Of a stretch of DNA of 64,000 bases, positions 8,055 to 16,724 are shown piece by piece. The translations under genes and the position numbers were made by a program. The stretch covers positions 528,811-592,810 of the forward strand of contig NZ_VSKS01000002.1 in the NCBI RefSeq assembly GCF_008312835.1, written 5' to 3'. The notes beneath the pieces were generated by a model, which searched no databases, was not told where the DNA came from, and was given only the letters and a program-made list of their open reading frames with translations. This stretch comes from Streptomyces marokkonensis. Lineage in GTDB: Bacteria > Actinomycetota > Actinomycetes > Streptomycetales > Streptomycetaceae. How positions within the stretch are numbered: the first letter of the stretch is position 1; every line of letters starts with the position of its first letter.

Positions 8055-10577
8055 ATGGACCCGAACACCACGGGACCCGAGGAGTACGGCCACGACGGTG
8101 ACAGCAGTGCGCCGCGTCAGCGTCCTCCCAGGGAATCCCTGACTTCCGACTTCGGACAGCACGCGCCCGCGCTCGCCCGCACGGTGCAGCTCGTCTCCGG
8201 CGACTTCCTGCTGACCGTCAACCCCGTCGACGGCAGCGAGATCGAGCCCTGCCCGCCCGCCGAACGGCCGGCCCGCCCCGTGAAGCTGACGGAGGCCGAG
8301 CGCGCCGGGGTCGAGCGTGCCGCGAGGCCGCCCGTCCCGCCGGGCCCCGCGCAGCCCACGCTGCCGCTGCTGGCCCGTCAGGACGAGCGGGAGACGCTGG
8401 TCCGGCTGCTCGCCCGCGGCCGCTCCGTGCGCGTCACCGGCCCGGCCGGCTCGGGCCGCACCCGGCTCCTCGACGTCGTCGCCGAGGACTGCGCGGACCT
8501 CGCCCCCGACGGCGTGGTCCGGCTGAACGGCCTGCGCCGCTCCGCCGACGATCTGCTCCACGACCTCTTCTACGCCGTCCACAACGCCCCGCTGCACCGC
8601 CCGGAGCGTGCCGAACTCGTCGAGTGCGTCCGCGAGGTCGGTGCCGTCGTCGTCCTGGACGACCTGGAGTTCGGTGGCGCCGCCCTCGACGAGCTGCTGG
8701 ACGCCACCCCCGAGTGCGCGTTCCTGTTCGCCGCCACCCCGGACGTGCCCGAGCCGTCCGCCGACGCCGGCATCGAGGAGGTCGCCCTCTCCGGTCTCGA
8801 CCGCGCGGCCGGACTCGACCTGATCGAACACGTCGTCGGCCGCCGCCTCACCGAGGACGAGTCGAACTGGGCCGGCGACCTCTGGTTCGAGTCCGAGGGC
8901 CTGCCGCTGCGCTTCGTCCAGGCCGGTGCCCTGCTCCGGCAGCGCGACCGGCTGCGGGCCGGCACCAGCGCCGTCGACGAGTTCGGCGTCTTCGAGGACG
9001 TACGGCCCGACGAGGCGCCCTACGACCCCGCCGACGGCGACGAGGTGCCGCTGCCCTCGCTCGGCGAGGCCGCCGCGCCCGCCCCGCTGCTCGCCTCCCG
9101 GCTCAGCGCGTCCGCCCGCGCCACCCTGCGGTTCGCCGTCGCGCTCGGCGGCGAGGTCCCCCACCAGGCGCATCTGCCCGCCCTCGTGGGCGACACCCAC
9201 GCCGACGCCGCCCTCGGCGAGCTGGCCGCCTGCGGACTGGTCTCCCCGGCGGGCTCCCGCTACCGGCTCGCCGCCGGGGTGCCGGCCCAGCTCGAGGCCG
9301 CCGGATACGCCGACGAGGCCGAGGCCCAGGCCCGCGCCGCCGCCCAGCACTACGCCTGGTGGGCCGGGCACCCGTCGGTCACCCCGGAACGGGTGTGCGC
9401 CGAGGCCGACGCGGTGCTCGCCGCGCTCGCCGTGCTGTCGCCGCTCACCTCGGCCACCAGCGAGGGCGAGCCCAGCACCGCCGTACAGCTCGCCCGCACC
9501 GCCGCGCCCGCCTTCGCCGCCGGGCTGCACTGGAGCGCCTGGGAGAAGGCGCTGCGGGCGGGTACGGAGTCCGCCCGGCTCGCCGGGGACGTGGGTGAAC
9601 AGGCCTACTTCCACCACGAGCTCGGCGTCCACGCCCTGTGTGCCGGACAGCTCGACCGGTCGCGCGCCGAACTGGAGGCGTCCATCGGGCTGCGCGGTGC
9701 CCTCGCCGACAAGCGCGGCACCGTCGCGGGACGCAGGGCGCTGGCCCTGGTCGCCGACCGTTCCGGCCTCCCGCTCTCCCTCATGGCGGCCGCGGGGGAG
9801 GACGTGCCCGAGGCGCACCGCGAGGAGTCGGCCTCGCCGCCGCGCGGGGTGCCCACGGCGTTCCCGGAGCTCCAGCCCCCCACCGACAGTGCCCTGGTCA
9901 TCAGCCGCACGGTGCCGTCCCCGTCTCCCTCTCCGTCGTCGGCCAATGCGGGCGGCGGTCTGAGGGGCCTGGCCCGGCGCAATCTGGTGGCGGCCGGCGC
10001 GGGCGCGCTGCTCGTCGCCGTGCTGGGCACGGTGGTCACCCTGGGCGCGACGTCCGAGAACGACGCCGGTACGCCGTCGGAGAACGTCGGCGTCAATCCG
10101 TCCGCGAGCCAGGGCATCGACGACGGCAGCCTGGGCGCGGACCCGGCGGCCGGGGACGAGGGCGACACCGGTGAGGCCACCAGCAGGCCGACCGATCCCG
10201 GTCCGGACGGCACGCTGGGCACCTCGGACGACCCGACGCCCACGGCCGACGAGTCGGGCGAGCCGTCGGACGAGCCGAGCGGTACCAGGAAGCCGGACGG
10301 TCCGACGGAGACGCCGAAGCCGCCGACGAGCCAGAAGCCCCCGACGAGCCAGAAGCCTCCGACGTCCGAGCCGCCGACCTCGGAGCCGCCGACCTCGGAG
10401 CCTCCCACCTCGGAGCCGCCGACCTCGGAGCCGCCTCCCAGCTCCGAGCCGCCGCCGTCGACCAGCGACTCGGCCGGCGGCCCGACCTCCTCCGCCCCCG
10501 TGGAGACGAGCACCTCCGCCGGCGCCCCGCAGAGCAGCGGCGCGGGCACGCCCAGCAGCTCGCAGTCGGTGATCTGA
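8055..10577 (+). CDS. Membrane-anchored NTPase-like protein with Pro/Thr/Ser-rich external tail
   Basis: An 840-residue protein with three parts. Residues 100-640 are cytoplasmic: a P-loop-like GPAGSGRT (129-136), a Walker B-like VVVLDDLEF, then winged-helix or helical-repeat-like sequence rich in Ala and Leu, as in NB-ARC/LuxR-LAL ATPases. One transmembrane helix lies near 640-660 (LVAAGAGALLVAVLGTVVTL). The last 180 residues are an extracellular low-complexity tail with PPTSQ/PPTSE repeats. The invariant P-loop Lys is Arg135, so ATP hydrolysis is doubtful. The cytoplasmic domain may sense and the tail span the wall. Function unknown. Confidence 0.78.
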   Translation: MDPNTTGPEEYGHDGDSSAPRQRPPRESLTSDFGQHAPALARTVQLVSGDFLLTVNPVDGSEIEPCPPAERPARPVKLTEAERAGVERAARPPVPPGPAQPTLPLLARQDERETLVRLLARGRSVRVTGPAGSGRTRLLDVVAEDCADLAPDGVVRLNGLRRSADDLLHDLFYAVHNAPLHRPERAELVECVREVGAVVVLDDLEFGGAALDELLDATPECAFLFAATPDVPEPSADAGIEEVALSGLDRAAGLDLIEHVVGRRLTEDESNWAGDLWFESEGLPLRFVQAGALLRQRDRLRAGTSAVDEFGVFEDVRPDEAPYDPADGDEVPLPSLGEAAAPAPLLASRLSASARATLRFAVALGGEVPHQAHLPALVGDTHADAALGELAACGLVSPAGSRYRLAAGVPAQLEAAGYADEAEAQARAAAQHYAWWAGHPSVTPERVCAEADAVLAALAVLSPLTSATSEGEPSTAVQLARTAAPAFAAGLHWSAWEKALRAGTESARLAGDVGEQAYFHHELGVHALCAGQLDRSRAELEASIGLRGALADKRGTVAGRRALALVADRSGLPLSLMAAAGEDVPEAHREESASPPRGVPTAFPELQPPTDSALVISRTVPSPSPSPSSANAGGGLRGLARRNLVAAGAGALLVAVLGTVVTLGATSENDAGTPSENVGVNPSASQGIDDGSLGADPAAGDEGDTGEATSRPTDPGPDGTLGTSDDPTPTADESGEPSDEPSGTRKPDGPTETPKPPTSQKPPTSQKPPTSEPPTSEPPTSEPPTSEPPTSEPPPSSEPPPSTSDSAGGPTSSAPVETSTSAGAPQSSGAGTPSSSQSVI
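10318..10437 (+). repeat. Tandem PPTSQ/PPTSE-coding repeats
   Basis: About seven tandem units of 15-18 bp encode KPPTSQ then EPPTSE in the C-terminal tail of the large membrane protein. Synonymous changes between units (ccgacctcg, cccacctcg) show that the protein sequence rather than the DNA is kept. Such wall-spanning tails vary in length between strains. Confidence 0.8.
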
Positions 10578-10593
10578 CCGGTCGCCGTCACGC

Positions 10594-10630
10594 CCGAGGG
10601 CCGGGTTCCCGAACGGAACCCGGCCCTCGG
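10594..10630. terminator. Strong hairpin between convergent genes
   Basis: A perfect 16-bp stem (10594-10609 with 10615-10630) and a 5-nt loop CGAAC, 17 bp after the stop of the membrane NTPase gene and 18 bp before the stop of convergent nucS. It can terminate both. Confidence 0.9.
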
Positions 10631-10647
10631 TCTGTCGTGGCGACCGC

Positions 10648-11319
10648 TCAGAACAGGCGCAGTTTGTCGTCCTCGATGCCCCGCAGCGCGTTGTAGTCGA
10701 GGACCTGGCAGCCGATGCCCCGGTCGGTCGCGAGGACCCGGGCCTGCGGCTTGATCTCCTGGGCGGCGAAAATGCCGCGCACGGGGGCGAGATGGGGATC
10801 GCGGTTCAGCAGCTCCAGGTAGCGCGTGAGCTGCTCCACGCCGTCGATCTCGCCGCGCCGCTTGATCTCCACCGCGACGGTCCGCCCCTCGGCGTCCCGG
10901 CACAGGATGTCGACCGGGCCGATGGCGGTCATGTACTCGCGGCGGATGAGGGTGTAGCCCTCGCCGAGAGTGTCGATGCGGTCGGCGAGCAGCTCCTGGA
11001 GGTGTGCTTCCACGCCGTCCTTGATCAGGCCGGGATCGACGCCCAGTTCGTGCGAGGAGTCGTGGAGGACTTCCTCCATCGTGATGATGAGCTTCTCGCC
11101 CGCCTTGTTGACGACGGTCCAGACGCCCTCCTCCTCGCCGGTGCCCTCCTTCAGCGTGCAGGGCGGCGACATCCAGTTCAGGGGCTTGTAGGCCCGGTCG
11201 TCGGCGTGGATCGAGACGCTGCCGTCGGCCTTGACCAGGATCAGACGGGGTGCCGACGGCAGGTGCGCGGTGAGCCGTCCGGCGTAGTCCACGGAGCAGC
11301 GGGCAATGACGAGACGCAT
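10648..11319 (-). CDS. nucS: Endonuclease NucS (EndoMS), mismatch-specific
   Basis: A 223-residue nuclease, the usual length in actinobacteria. NucS/EndoMS cuts both strands at G-T, G-G and T-T mismatches and is the core of the non-canonical mismatch repair that replaces MutS/MutL in Actinobacteria, working with the beta clamp. The N-terminal domain starts [20 protein letters not shown]; the C-terminal RecB-like nuclease core shows [20 protein letters not shown] with the catalytic Asp, Glu and Lys, then [12 protein letters not shown]. The ATG at 11319 was preferred to an in-frame codon 9 bp upstream because the family starts at MRLV. Confidence 0.95.
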   Translation of the reverse strand: MRLVIARCSVDYAGRLTAHLPSAPRLILVKADGSVSIHADDRAYKPLNWMSPPCTLKEGTGEEEGVWTVVNKAGEKLIITMEEVLHDSSHELGVDPGLIKDGVEAHLQELLADRIDTLGEGYTLIRREYMTAIGPVDILCRDAEGRTVAVEIKRRGEIDGVEQLTRYLELLNRDPHLAPVRGIFAAQEIKPQARVLATDRGIGCQVLDYNALRGIEDDKLRLF

Positions 11320-11607
11320 GGTCGGCAACGCTACTCGACCGGCCGGGGTCGACGCGATCCGCCCTCACACCCACCCCGTGCGACCCGTGGGGCGCGTCCT
11401 GAATCTCCTGGAAAACGCGTGTTCGGCGATGGCTGATTACCTGCCCACAGGAAGTTCCCCATCCGCGCATTCTCCTGGTGCGGTCACGGTCCGTTGCTTA
11501 CGGTATTGAACGGGAGGTCGCGAACCGTGTACGCAGCGTGCCCGATTTCGCGCACTCCCTCATCTGTCAGGCAACCCCTGCTCGTTGGGGGTGCGAGAGG
11601 AGAACCC

Positions 11608-12000
11608 ATGTCGCTCGACGTCTCACCGGCCCTACTCGAGAAGGCCGAGCGAGGCGAGGTCGACGAAGCAGAATTCGTCGACTGCGTCCGGACCTCCCTG
11701 CCCTACGCATGGGAGATGGTCAGCTCCCTGGTGGCCCAGCTGAAGGTGGACGGCGGACCCTTCGCCGACAACCAGACGCCCCCGCCGGACGAGCAGGCAC
11801 GCGGTCAGCTGCTGCGTGCGCTCGCGAGTGACGCGATACGCGGCGCGCTGCAACGCCACTTCGGTGTACGGCTGGCCTTCCAGAACTGCCACCGGGTGGC
11901 CGTGTTCCCGCTTGACTCCTCGGTCGACGAGACGCTGGCCCGCTTCACCTCGGTGCGCAACCAGCTGCTCAACCAGTCGCCGGAACTGCGCGACTGCTGA
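11608..12000 (+). CDS. SCO5389-family protein, function unknown
   Basis: A 130-residue acidic soluble protein starting MSLDVSPALLEKAERGEVDE behind GAGGAGAACCC. It matches, from memory, the actinomycete-specific family named after S. coelicolor SCO5389. Several conserved hydrophobic patches (LPYAWEMVSSLVAQLK; DAIRGALQRHFGVRLAFQNC) are visible, but no enzymatic motif. It lies next to nucS in divergent orientation, as in S. coelicolor. No function can be assigned. Confidence 0.85.
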   Translation: MSLDVSPALLEKAERGEVDEAEFVDCVRTSLPYAWEMVSSLVAQLKVDGGPFADNQTPPPDEQARGQLLRALASDAIRGALQRHFGVRLAFQNCHRVAVFPLDSSVDETLARFTSVRNQLLNQSPELRDC

Positions 12001-12013
12001 CGCGCCATCGTCA

Positions 12014-12062
12014 GCTTGCCGCTCCGTACGCGGGAGGTGCGTTCTGTACCGGGGCGGCAAGC
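12014..12062. terminator. Long-loop hairpin between convergent genes
   Basis: GCTTGCCGC (12014-12022) pairs perfectly with GCGGCAAGC (12054-12062) around a 31-nt loop that has its own weak pairing (CCGTAC with GTAC). It lies in the 82 bp between the convergent SCO5389-family and LLM genes, so a bidirectional terminator is likely. Confidence 0.55.
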
Positions 12063-12082
12063 CTCCGTGGACCCCGGCTCGC

Positions 12083-13111
12083 TCAGGCGAGTTGGGGGAG
12101 TACCTCGGCCCCGAGCCGTCGTACGTTCTCCTCCGTCGCCGCGAGGTCGCCGGAACCCTCGACGAGCAGCGCGAAGCGGGAGATGCCGGTCCGCTCGCTG
12201 GTCGCGGCGAGCCGGTCGGCGCACAGCCGGGGCGTGCCCACCGGGTGCAGCCCGCAGAGCAGTTCGGTGTACGCCAGCGGGTCGCGCATCTGCCGCGGTC
12301 GCCCGTCGACCGTGACATGGGCCTCCAGCCCCTGCCTCAGCCAGCCCGGCATCGCCTTCAGCAGGGTCTCCGCCGCGTCCGTGCGCCGGTCCGCGATCTG
12401 GCAGACGCCCGCCGAGACATGGGCCGCGCCGTGGATCTCCCGGGCCGGCCGTCCGCACGCGCGCGCGTGCCGCCGCCACAGGGCGACCATCTCGGCCTTC
12501 TCCTCGTCCCCGACGTGCATGCCGAGCAGCATCGGCAGTCCGCGCTCGGCGGCCAGCCGTACGCTCGCCGGGGAGGTGCAGGCGACGACGACCTCCGGGC
12601 CCTCGGTCTCGGTCAGGGACTCCGACGGGCGCGGGACGACGGGCACCTCGCGGAATCGGTACCGCTCGCCGTCGGCCCCGACGGACGCCTCGCGCAGCCA
12701 GCGCACCAGCAGATCGAGTGATTCCGGGAACCCCTTTTCGTACGCCTCCAGTCCGGCCCCGAACACCTCCAGGTCGACCCACGGCCCGCCGCGCCCGAGG
12801 CCCAGGGAGAACCGGCCGCCGCTCGTGATGTGCAGCAGAGCGGCCTGTTCGCCGAGGGCGACCGGGTGGACGGTGGGCAGCACACTGACCGCCGTCCCGA
12901 CCCGCAGCCTGCGGGTGCGGCCGAGCAGCAACGCGGCCAGGGTGACGGCGGACGGGCAGGTGCCGTAGGGCACGAAGTGGTGCTCGGCCAGCCAGACCGT
13001 GTCGAGCCCCGCCTCCTCTGCCACTTCGGCCGAGCGGACCGCGCGGTGCAGCGCCTCTCCCTCGCCCTGCCCGGGGAACTGGGCGGCCAACACGAAACTT
13101 CCAACGCGCAT
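12083..13111 (-). CDS. LLM-class flavin-dependent oxidoreductase
   Basis: A 342-residue luciferase-like monooxygenase family protein (TIM barrel; FMN or F420). Recognisable are AEEAGLDTVWLAEHHFVPYG, the strand LRVGTAVSVLPTVHPVALGE, the RFSLGLGRGGPWVDLEVFG segment and the C-terminal SGISRFALLVEG-like strand. F420-dependent members are common in Streptomyces, but the cofactor and substrate cannot be read here. The ATG at 13111 follows AGGAAAG. It stands alone. Confidence 0.88.
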   Translation of the reverse strand: MRVGSFVLAAQFPGQGEGEALHRAVRSAEVAEEAGLDTVWLAEHHFVPYGTCPSAVTLAALLLGRTRRLRVGTAVSVLPTVHPVALGEQAALLHITSGGRFSLGLGRGGPWVDLEVFGAGLEAYEKGFPESLDLLVRWLREASVGADGERYRFREVPVVPRPSESLTETEGPEVVVACTSPASVRLAAERGLPMLLGMHVGDEEKAEMVALWRRHARACGRPAREIHGAAHVSAGVCQIADRRTDAAETLLKAMPGWLRQGLEAHVTVDGRPRQMRDPLAYTELLCGLHPVGTPRLCADRLAATSERTGISRFALLVEGSGDLAATEENVRRLGAEVLPQLA

Positions 13112-13352
13112 TGCTTTCCTGCTTCCTTGGCTCCGACGCGGAGCTCCCCCGCAGGGCATAACCGCCCGACACGTGCCGAGGACACGGCCGGGCGAGCGAT
13201 TTTGCGGATTGTCTGCAGAATGAACCGCTGCGGAGGGGCGCCGCACCGCCACGGAGGGGACTTGTGACGATTGGTGCCGTACGCGTACCCCTGCCCGTGC
13301 CGCGTAGGCTGGACGCGGCCCCAGCATCCTGTATAGCCCCGTGAGGTGTCCT

Positions 13353-13685
13353 GTGTCCCCGCGTCGCAACCGACCCAAGGGAGCCGGTTCGTCCGGCCGG
13401 AGCGCCGAGGACGACCGTTCCGGCCGCTACGGCGGCTGGCAGTCGACGGAGAGCTGGCAGGACGAGGAGTGGAACGTACGGCACGTGGCGGGCGCCAGTG
13501 CCCGGGGCAAGGCCTACCGGTGCCCCGGCTGCGACCAGTTGATCCCGGACGGGGTGCCGCACGTGGTGGCCTGGCCGGAGCACGCCGGGATCGACGACCG
13601 CCGGCACTGGCACAAGGCGTGCTGGAACGCGAGGGACCGCCGCACCACGCGGGTGCGGCGGTCCCGTAACGCGCCGAGGTTCTGA
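13353..13685 (+). CDS. Small basic protein with a zinc-binding-like motif
   Basis: A 110-residue basic protein, often annotated in Streptomyces as ATP/GTP-binding without a visible P-loop. The N-terminus is low complexity. The C-terminal half has a Cys/His cluster: YRCPGCDQLIPDGVPHVVAW followed by HWHKACW, which could bind zinc and resembles a degenerate HNH or zinc-ribbon fold. The GTG at 13353 was chosen; an in-frame GTG at 13341 is possible. It converges with the ABC permease gene, 7 bp away. Confidence 0.75.
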   Translation: MSPRRNRPKGAGSSGRSAEDDRSGRYGGWQSTESWQDEEWNVRHVAGASARGKAYRCPGCDQLIPDGVPHVVAWPEHAGIDDRRHWHKACWNARDRRTTRVRRSRNAPRF

Positions 13686-13692
13686 GGCGTCG

Positions 13693-14586
13693 CTACACGT
13701 CCCGCTTCTCCAGCAGGGCGAAGGCGCCGCCGAGGGCCGCGCCCGTGGCGACCAGCATGATCCACAGCGGGTCCCAGCCGGACGGACCGGACTCGGAGAG
13801 GGAGTTGGCGTAGAAGATGCTCATCTGGTTCGGGATGGAGTACTCGAACAGCGCCTGCTGCACGTCCTCGAGCGACGACGAGAACATGAACAGCGCGATC
13901 ACCAGCGGGGCGAGCACGGCACCGATCATGATGGTGATGGCGCCGGCCGAGTGCCGGATGACCGACCCGATCGCCAGCGACAGCGTGCCGAGCAGCGCCA
14001 GGTAGAGCGAGACGCCGACCGTGCCCTTCAGCCACTCCTCGCCGGAGGGGTCCTTGGCGTTGTACTCCTCCAGCAGCGCCACGTGCACGAAGCCGATGAG
14101 CGTGGCGCACACCAGCGTCACCACGAAGGCGAGCACGAAGAACACCAGGGCCTTCGCCGCCAGCACGCGTCCGCGCGAAGGACAGGCGACCATCGTGGTG
14201 CGGATCATGCCCGTGCCGTACTCGGAGGCGGTGGTCAGCACGCCCAGCGTGATGATGCACATGCCGCCCAGCAGCAGTCCGAAGAAGCCGAGGGACAGCG
14301 GGCTCTCGCCGCCCAGGTCGGGGTCGGAGCTCGCGACCACCATGCCGGTCAGCGCACCGATGCCGACGACCAGCGCGACGAACACGCCCAGCGTCCACAT
14401 CGTGGAGCGCACGGACTTGATCTTCGTCCACTCGGAGGCGAGGGCGTGCCCGAGGTGGGTGCGCACCACGGGGATCGGCGAGGTGTAGCCGGCACCCGCC
14501 GGACCGGAGGCGGGACGGGCGGCACCGGGAGCCGCCTGCCAGTCGGGGGCGGCGCTCTGCGGCATCGGGGGCGGGGGCGTGCTCAT
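13693..14586 (-). CDS. ABC-2 transporter permease (exporter 1)
   Basis: A 297-residue membrane protein. A Pro/Ala-rich cytoplasmic N-terminus (about 55 residues) precedes HALASEWTKIKSVRSTMWTL, the conserved entry to the first helix in this Streptomyces family, then about six helices ending in a short EKRDV tail. Its ATG overlaps the stop of the upstream ATPase gene (ATGA), so the pair is translationally coupled. It is paralogous to the permease at 15.9 kb (SEWTKIRSVASTVWTL). Substrate unknown. Confidence 0.92.
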   Translation of the reverse strand: MSTPPPPMPQSAAPDWQAAPGAARPASGPAGAGYTSPIPVVRTHLGHALASEWTKIKSVRSTMWTLGVFVALVVGIGALTGMVVASSDPDLGGESPLSLGFFGLLLGGMCIITLGVLTTASEYGTGMIRTTMVACPSRGRVLAAKALVFFVLAFVVTLVCATLIGFVHVALLEEYNAKDPSGEEWLKGTVGVSLYLALLGTLSLAIGSVIRHSAGAITIMIGAVLAPLVIALFMFSSSLEDVQQALFEYSIPNQMSIFYANSLSESGPSGWDPLWIMLVATGAALGGAFALLEKRDV

Positions 14587-15830
14587 CGGGCGTCCTCGGG
14601 CTTGGTCAGGTCGGCGGACGGGGCGGACGGGGGCGCGGCGGCCGGCGGCGCGGCCGGAGCCGGACCCCGGGGAGCCTGCGGGGCCGGCTGCGCGTACGGG
14701 TTCGGGGCCTGGGCGCCCGGGACCGCTCCGGGGACGCCCGGAGCGCCGTAGGGGCCCGCGGGGGCCTGCGCCGGCGCGCCCTGCGGCGCGAAGGGCTGCC
14801 CGCCCTGCTGCGGCGGCGGCGGCGCGTACCAGCCGGGCTGCCCCTGACCCGGAACCGGCACCGGCGGCTGAGCGCCGGGCGGCAGCGGCTGCTGGAGCCC
14901 GGCCTTCTGGTCGGTGGTCGAGCGGTAGTCGACGGCGCCCTGCGTCATCCGCATGTACGCCTCCTCCAGCGAGGCCTGGTGCGGCGACAGTTCCCACAGC
15001 CGTACGTCGCTGTCGTGGGCGATGTCGCTGATGCGCGGCAGCGGCAGTCCCGTCACCCGCAGCGCTCCGTCCTGCTCGGGCAGCACATGCCCGCCGGCCT
15101 CGGTGATCGCGGCGGACAGCTTCTCCCGCTGCTGCGGCTCGCTGTCCGGCGTGCGCACCCGCGCGAAGTCGGCGGAGTTGGCGGAGATGAAGTCCGTGAC
15201 GCTCATGTCGGCCATCAGCTGTCCGCGGCCGATGACGATGAGATGGTCGGCGGTCAGCGCCATCTCGCTCATCAGGTGGGACGAGACGAAGACCGTACGG
15301 CCCTCCGCGGCCAGCGACTTCATCAGGTTGCGCACCCAGAGGATGCCCTCGGGGTCGAGGCCGTTGACGGGCTCGTCGAACAGCAGCACCTGGGGGTCGC
15401 CGAGCAGCGCGGCGGCGATGCCGAGCCGCTGGCCCATACCCAGGGAGAAGCCCTTCGACCGCCGGCGCGCCACGTCGTGCAGACCCACGACACCCAGGAC
15501 CTCGTCCACACGGCGGGCCGGGATGCCCGACAGCTGGGCCAGGCTCAGCAGGTGGTTGCGGGCGGACCGGCCGCCGTGCACCGCCTTGGCGTCCAGCAGC
15601 GCGCCGACCTGACGGGGGGCGTTCGGCAGCTTGCGGTACGGATAGCCGCCGATCGTGACCTGACCCGCGGTGGGGTTGTCCAGGCCGAGGATCATCCGCA
15701 TCGTCGTCGACTTGCCCGAGCCGTTGGGCCCCAGGAATCCGGTGACGGCGCCGGGACGCACCTGGAAGGAAAGGTTGTACACAGCGGTCTTGTCGCCGTA
15801 CCGCTTGGTCAGGCCGACTGCCTCGATCAT
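14583..15830 (-). CDS. ABC transporter ATPase with Pro/Gln/Gly-rich C-terminal tail
   Basis: A 415-residue ATPase. Walker A GPNGSGKST is at about residue 39, the signature region reads SKGFSLGMGQRLGIAAALLG, Walker B VLLFDEPVNGLDPEGI, and the H-loop is in VFVSSHLMSEMALTAD. Residues about 315-415 form a Pro/Gln/Gly/Ala-rich tail absent from the paralogue at 16.7 kb, perhaps a flexible membrane or partner tether. The ATG at 15830 is preferred to a GTG three codons earlier because the family starts MIEAVGLTKRYG. Confidence 0.93.
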   Translation of the reverse strand: MIEAVGLTKRYGDKTAVYNLSFQVRPGAVTGFLGPNGSGKSTTMRMILGLDNPTAGQVTIGGYPYRKLPNAPRQVGALLDAKAVHGGRSARNHLLSLAQLSGIPARRVDEVLGVVGLHDVARRRSKGFSLGMGQRLGIAAALLGDPQVLLFDEPVNGLDPEGILWVRNLMKSLAAEGRTVFVSSHLMSEMALTADHLIVIGRGQLMADMSVTDFISANSADFARVRTPDSEPQQREKLSAAITEAGGHVLPEQDGALRVTGLPLPRISDIAHDSDVRLWELSPHQASLEEAYMRMTQGAVDYRSTTDQKAGLQQPLPPGAQPPVPVPGQGQPGWYAPPPPQQGGQPFAPQGAPAQAPAGPYGAPGVPGAVPGAQAPNPYAQPAPQAPRGPAPAAPPAAAPPSAPSADLTKPEDAR

Positions 15831-15948
15831 GCTCCGCACCCATCGAAAGGTTCAGGACAGCAGGGCGCACGCCCCCGTAAGGGTTAGGAGGATATCGGGG
15901 CGCTGACGGTTCCGCCCAAGGCCGGGTAAAAACCGGCCCCGGGCCGGC

Positions 15949-16722
15949 TCACTGCGCGTCGCGCCTCTTCAGCAGCACGTAACCGCCGAGGAGCGCGGCG
16001 GCCACCCACAGCGCCATGATGCCCAGGCCGCCCCAGGGTCCGTACGGTGTGTCGTCCCCGAGGGGCGGGACCACCTGCATGATCTTGCTGCCGGCCTGGT
16101 CGGGCAGGAACCGGCCGACCTTCTTCGTGGCGTCGACGTTGCCGAGGATGTTGGAGATCAGGAAGAAGAACGGCATCAGGATGCCCAGCGACAGCATGGG
16201 GGAGCGCAGCATCGCGGCGACGCCCATGGAGAACAGCGCGATGAGCGTCATGTAGAGGCCGCCGCCGATGACCGCCCGCAGCACCCCCTCGTCGCCGATG
16301 GACGCCTTGTGCTCGCCGAGCATGGCCTGGCCCAGGAAGAAGGCGGCGAGGCTGGTGGCCATGGAGACGACGAGGGCGAGCGCGGTGGCGACGGCGAGCT
16401 TGCTGAACAGGAAGGTGCCGCGCTTCGGCACGGCCGCGAGCGAGGCGCGGATCATGCCGGTGCTGTACTCGTTCGAGACCACCAGCACCCCGAACACGAT
16501 CATCGCGAGCTGACCGAGACTCATCCCGGCGAAACTGATGAACGTCGGGTCGAAGGAGAGCCGGTCCCGCGTGCTCATCGAGTCGAACTCGCTCCTCGAC
16601 AGCGCCGAGATCAGCATGCCGAGCGCGATGGTGACGACCACCGCCAGCGAGAGCGTCCACACGGTGGACGCCACCGACCGGATCTTGGTCCACTCCGACC
16701 GGACGACCTGGGTTGCCGCCAT
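15949..16722 (-). CDS. ABC-2 transporter permease (exporter 2)
   Basis: A 257-residue membrane protein with six predicted helices. It starts at the ATG at 16722 (MAATQVVRSEWTKIRSVAST), two bases after the stop of the ATPase gene and behind GAGGGG. It lacks the Pro-rich N-terminal extension of the paralogue at 13.7 kb but shares its SEWTKI entry motif and C-terminal LLKRRDAQ-like end. The two ATPase-permease pairs arose by tandem duplication. Confidence 0.92.
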   Translation of the reverse strand: MAATQVVRSEWTKIRSVASTVWTLSLAVVVTIALGMLISALSRSEFDSMSTRDRLSFDPTFISFAGMSLGQLAMIVFGVLVVSNEYSTGMIRASLAAVPKRGTFLFSKLAVATALALVVSMATSLAAFFLGQAMLGEHKASIGDEGVLRAVIGGGLYMTLIALFSMGVAAMLRSPMLSLGILMPFFFLISNILGNVDATKKVGRFLPDQAGSKIMQVVPPLGDDTPYGPWGGLGIMALWVAAALLGGYVLLKRRDAQ

Positions 16723-16724
16723 GC

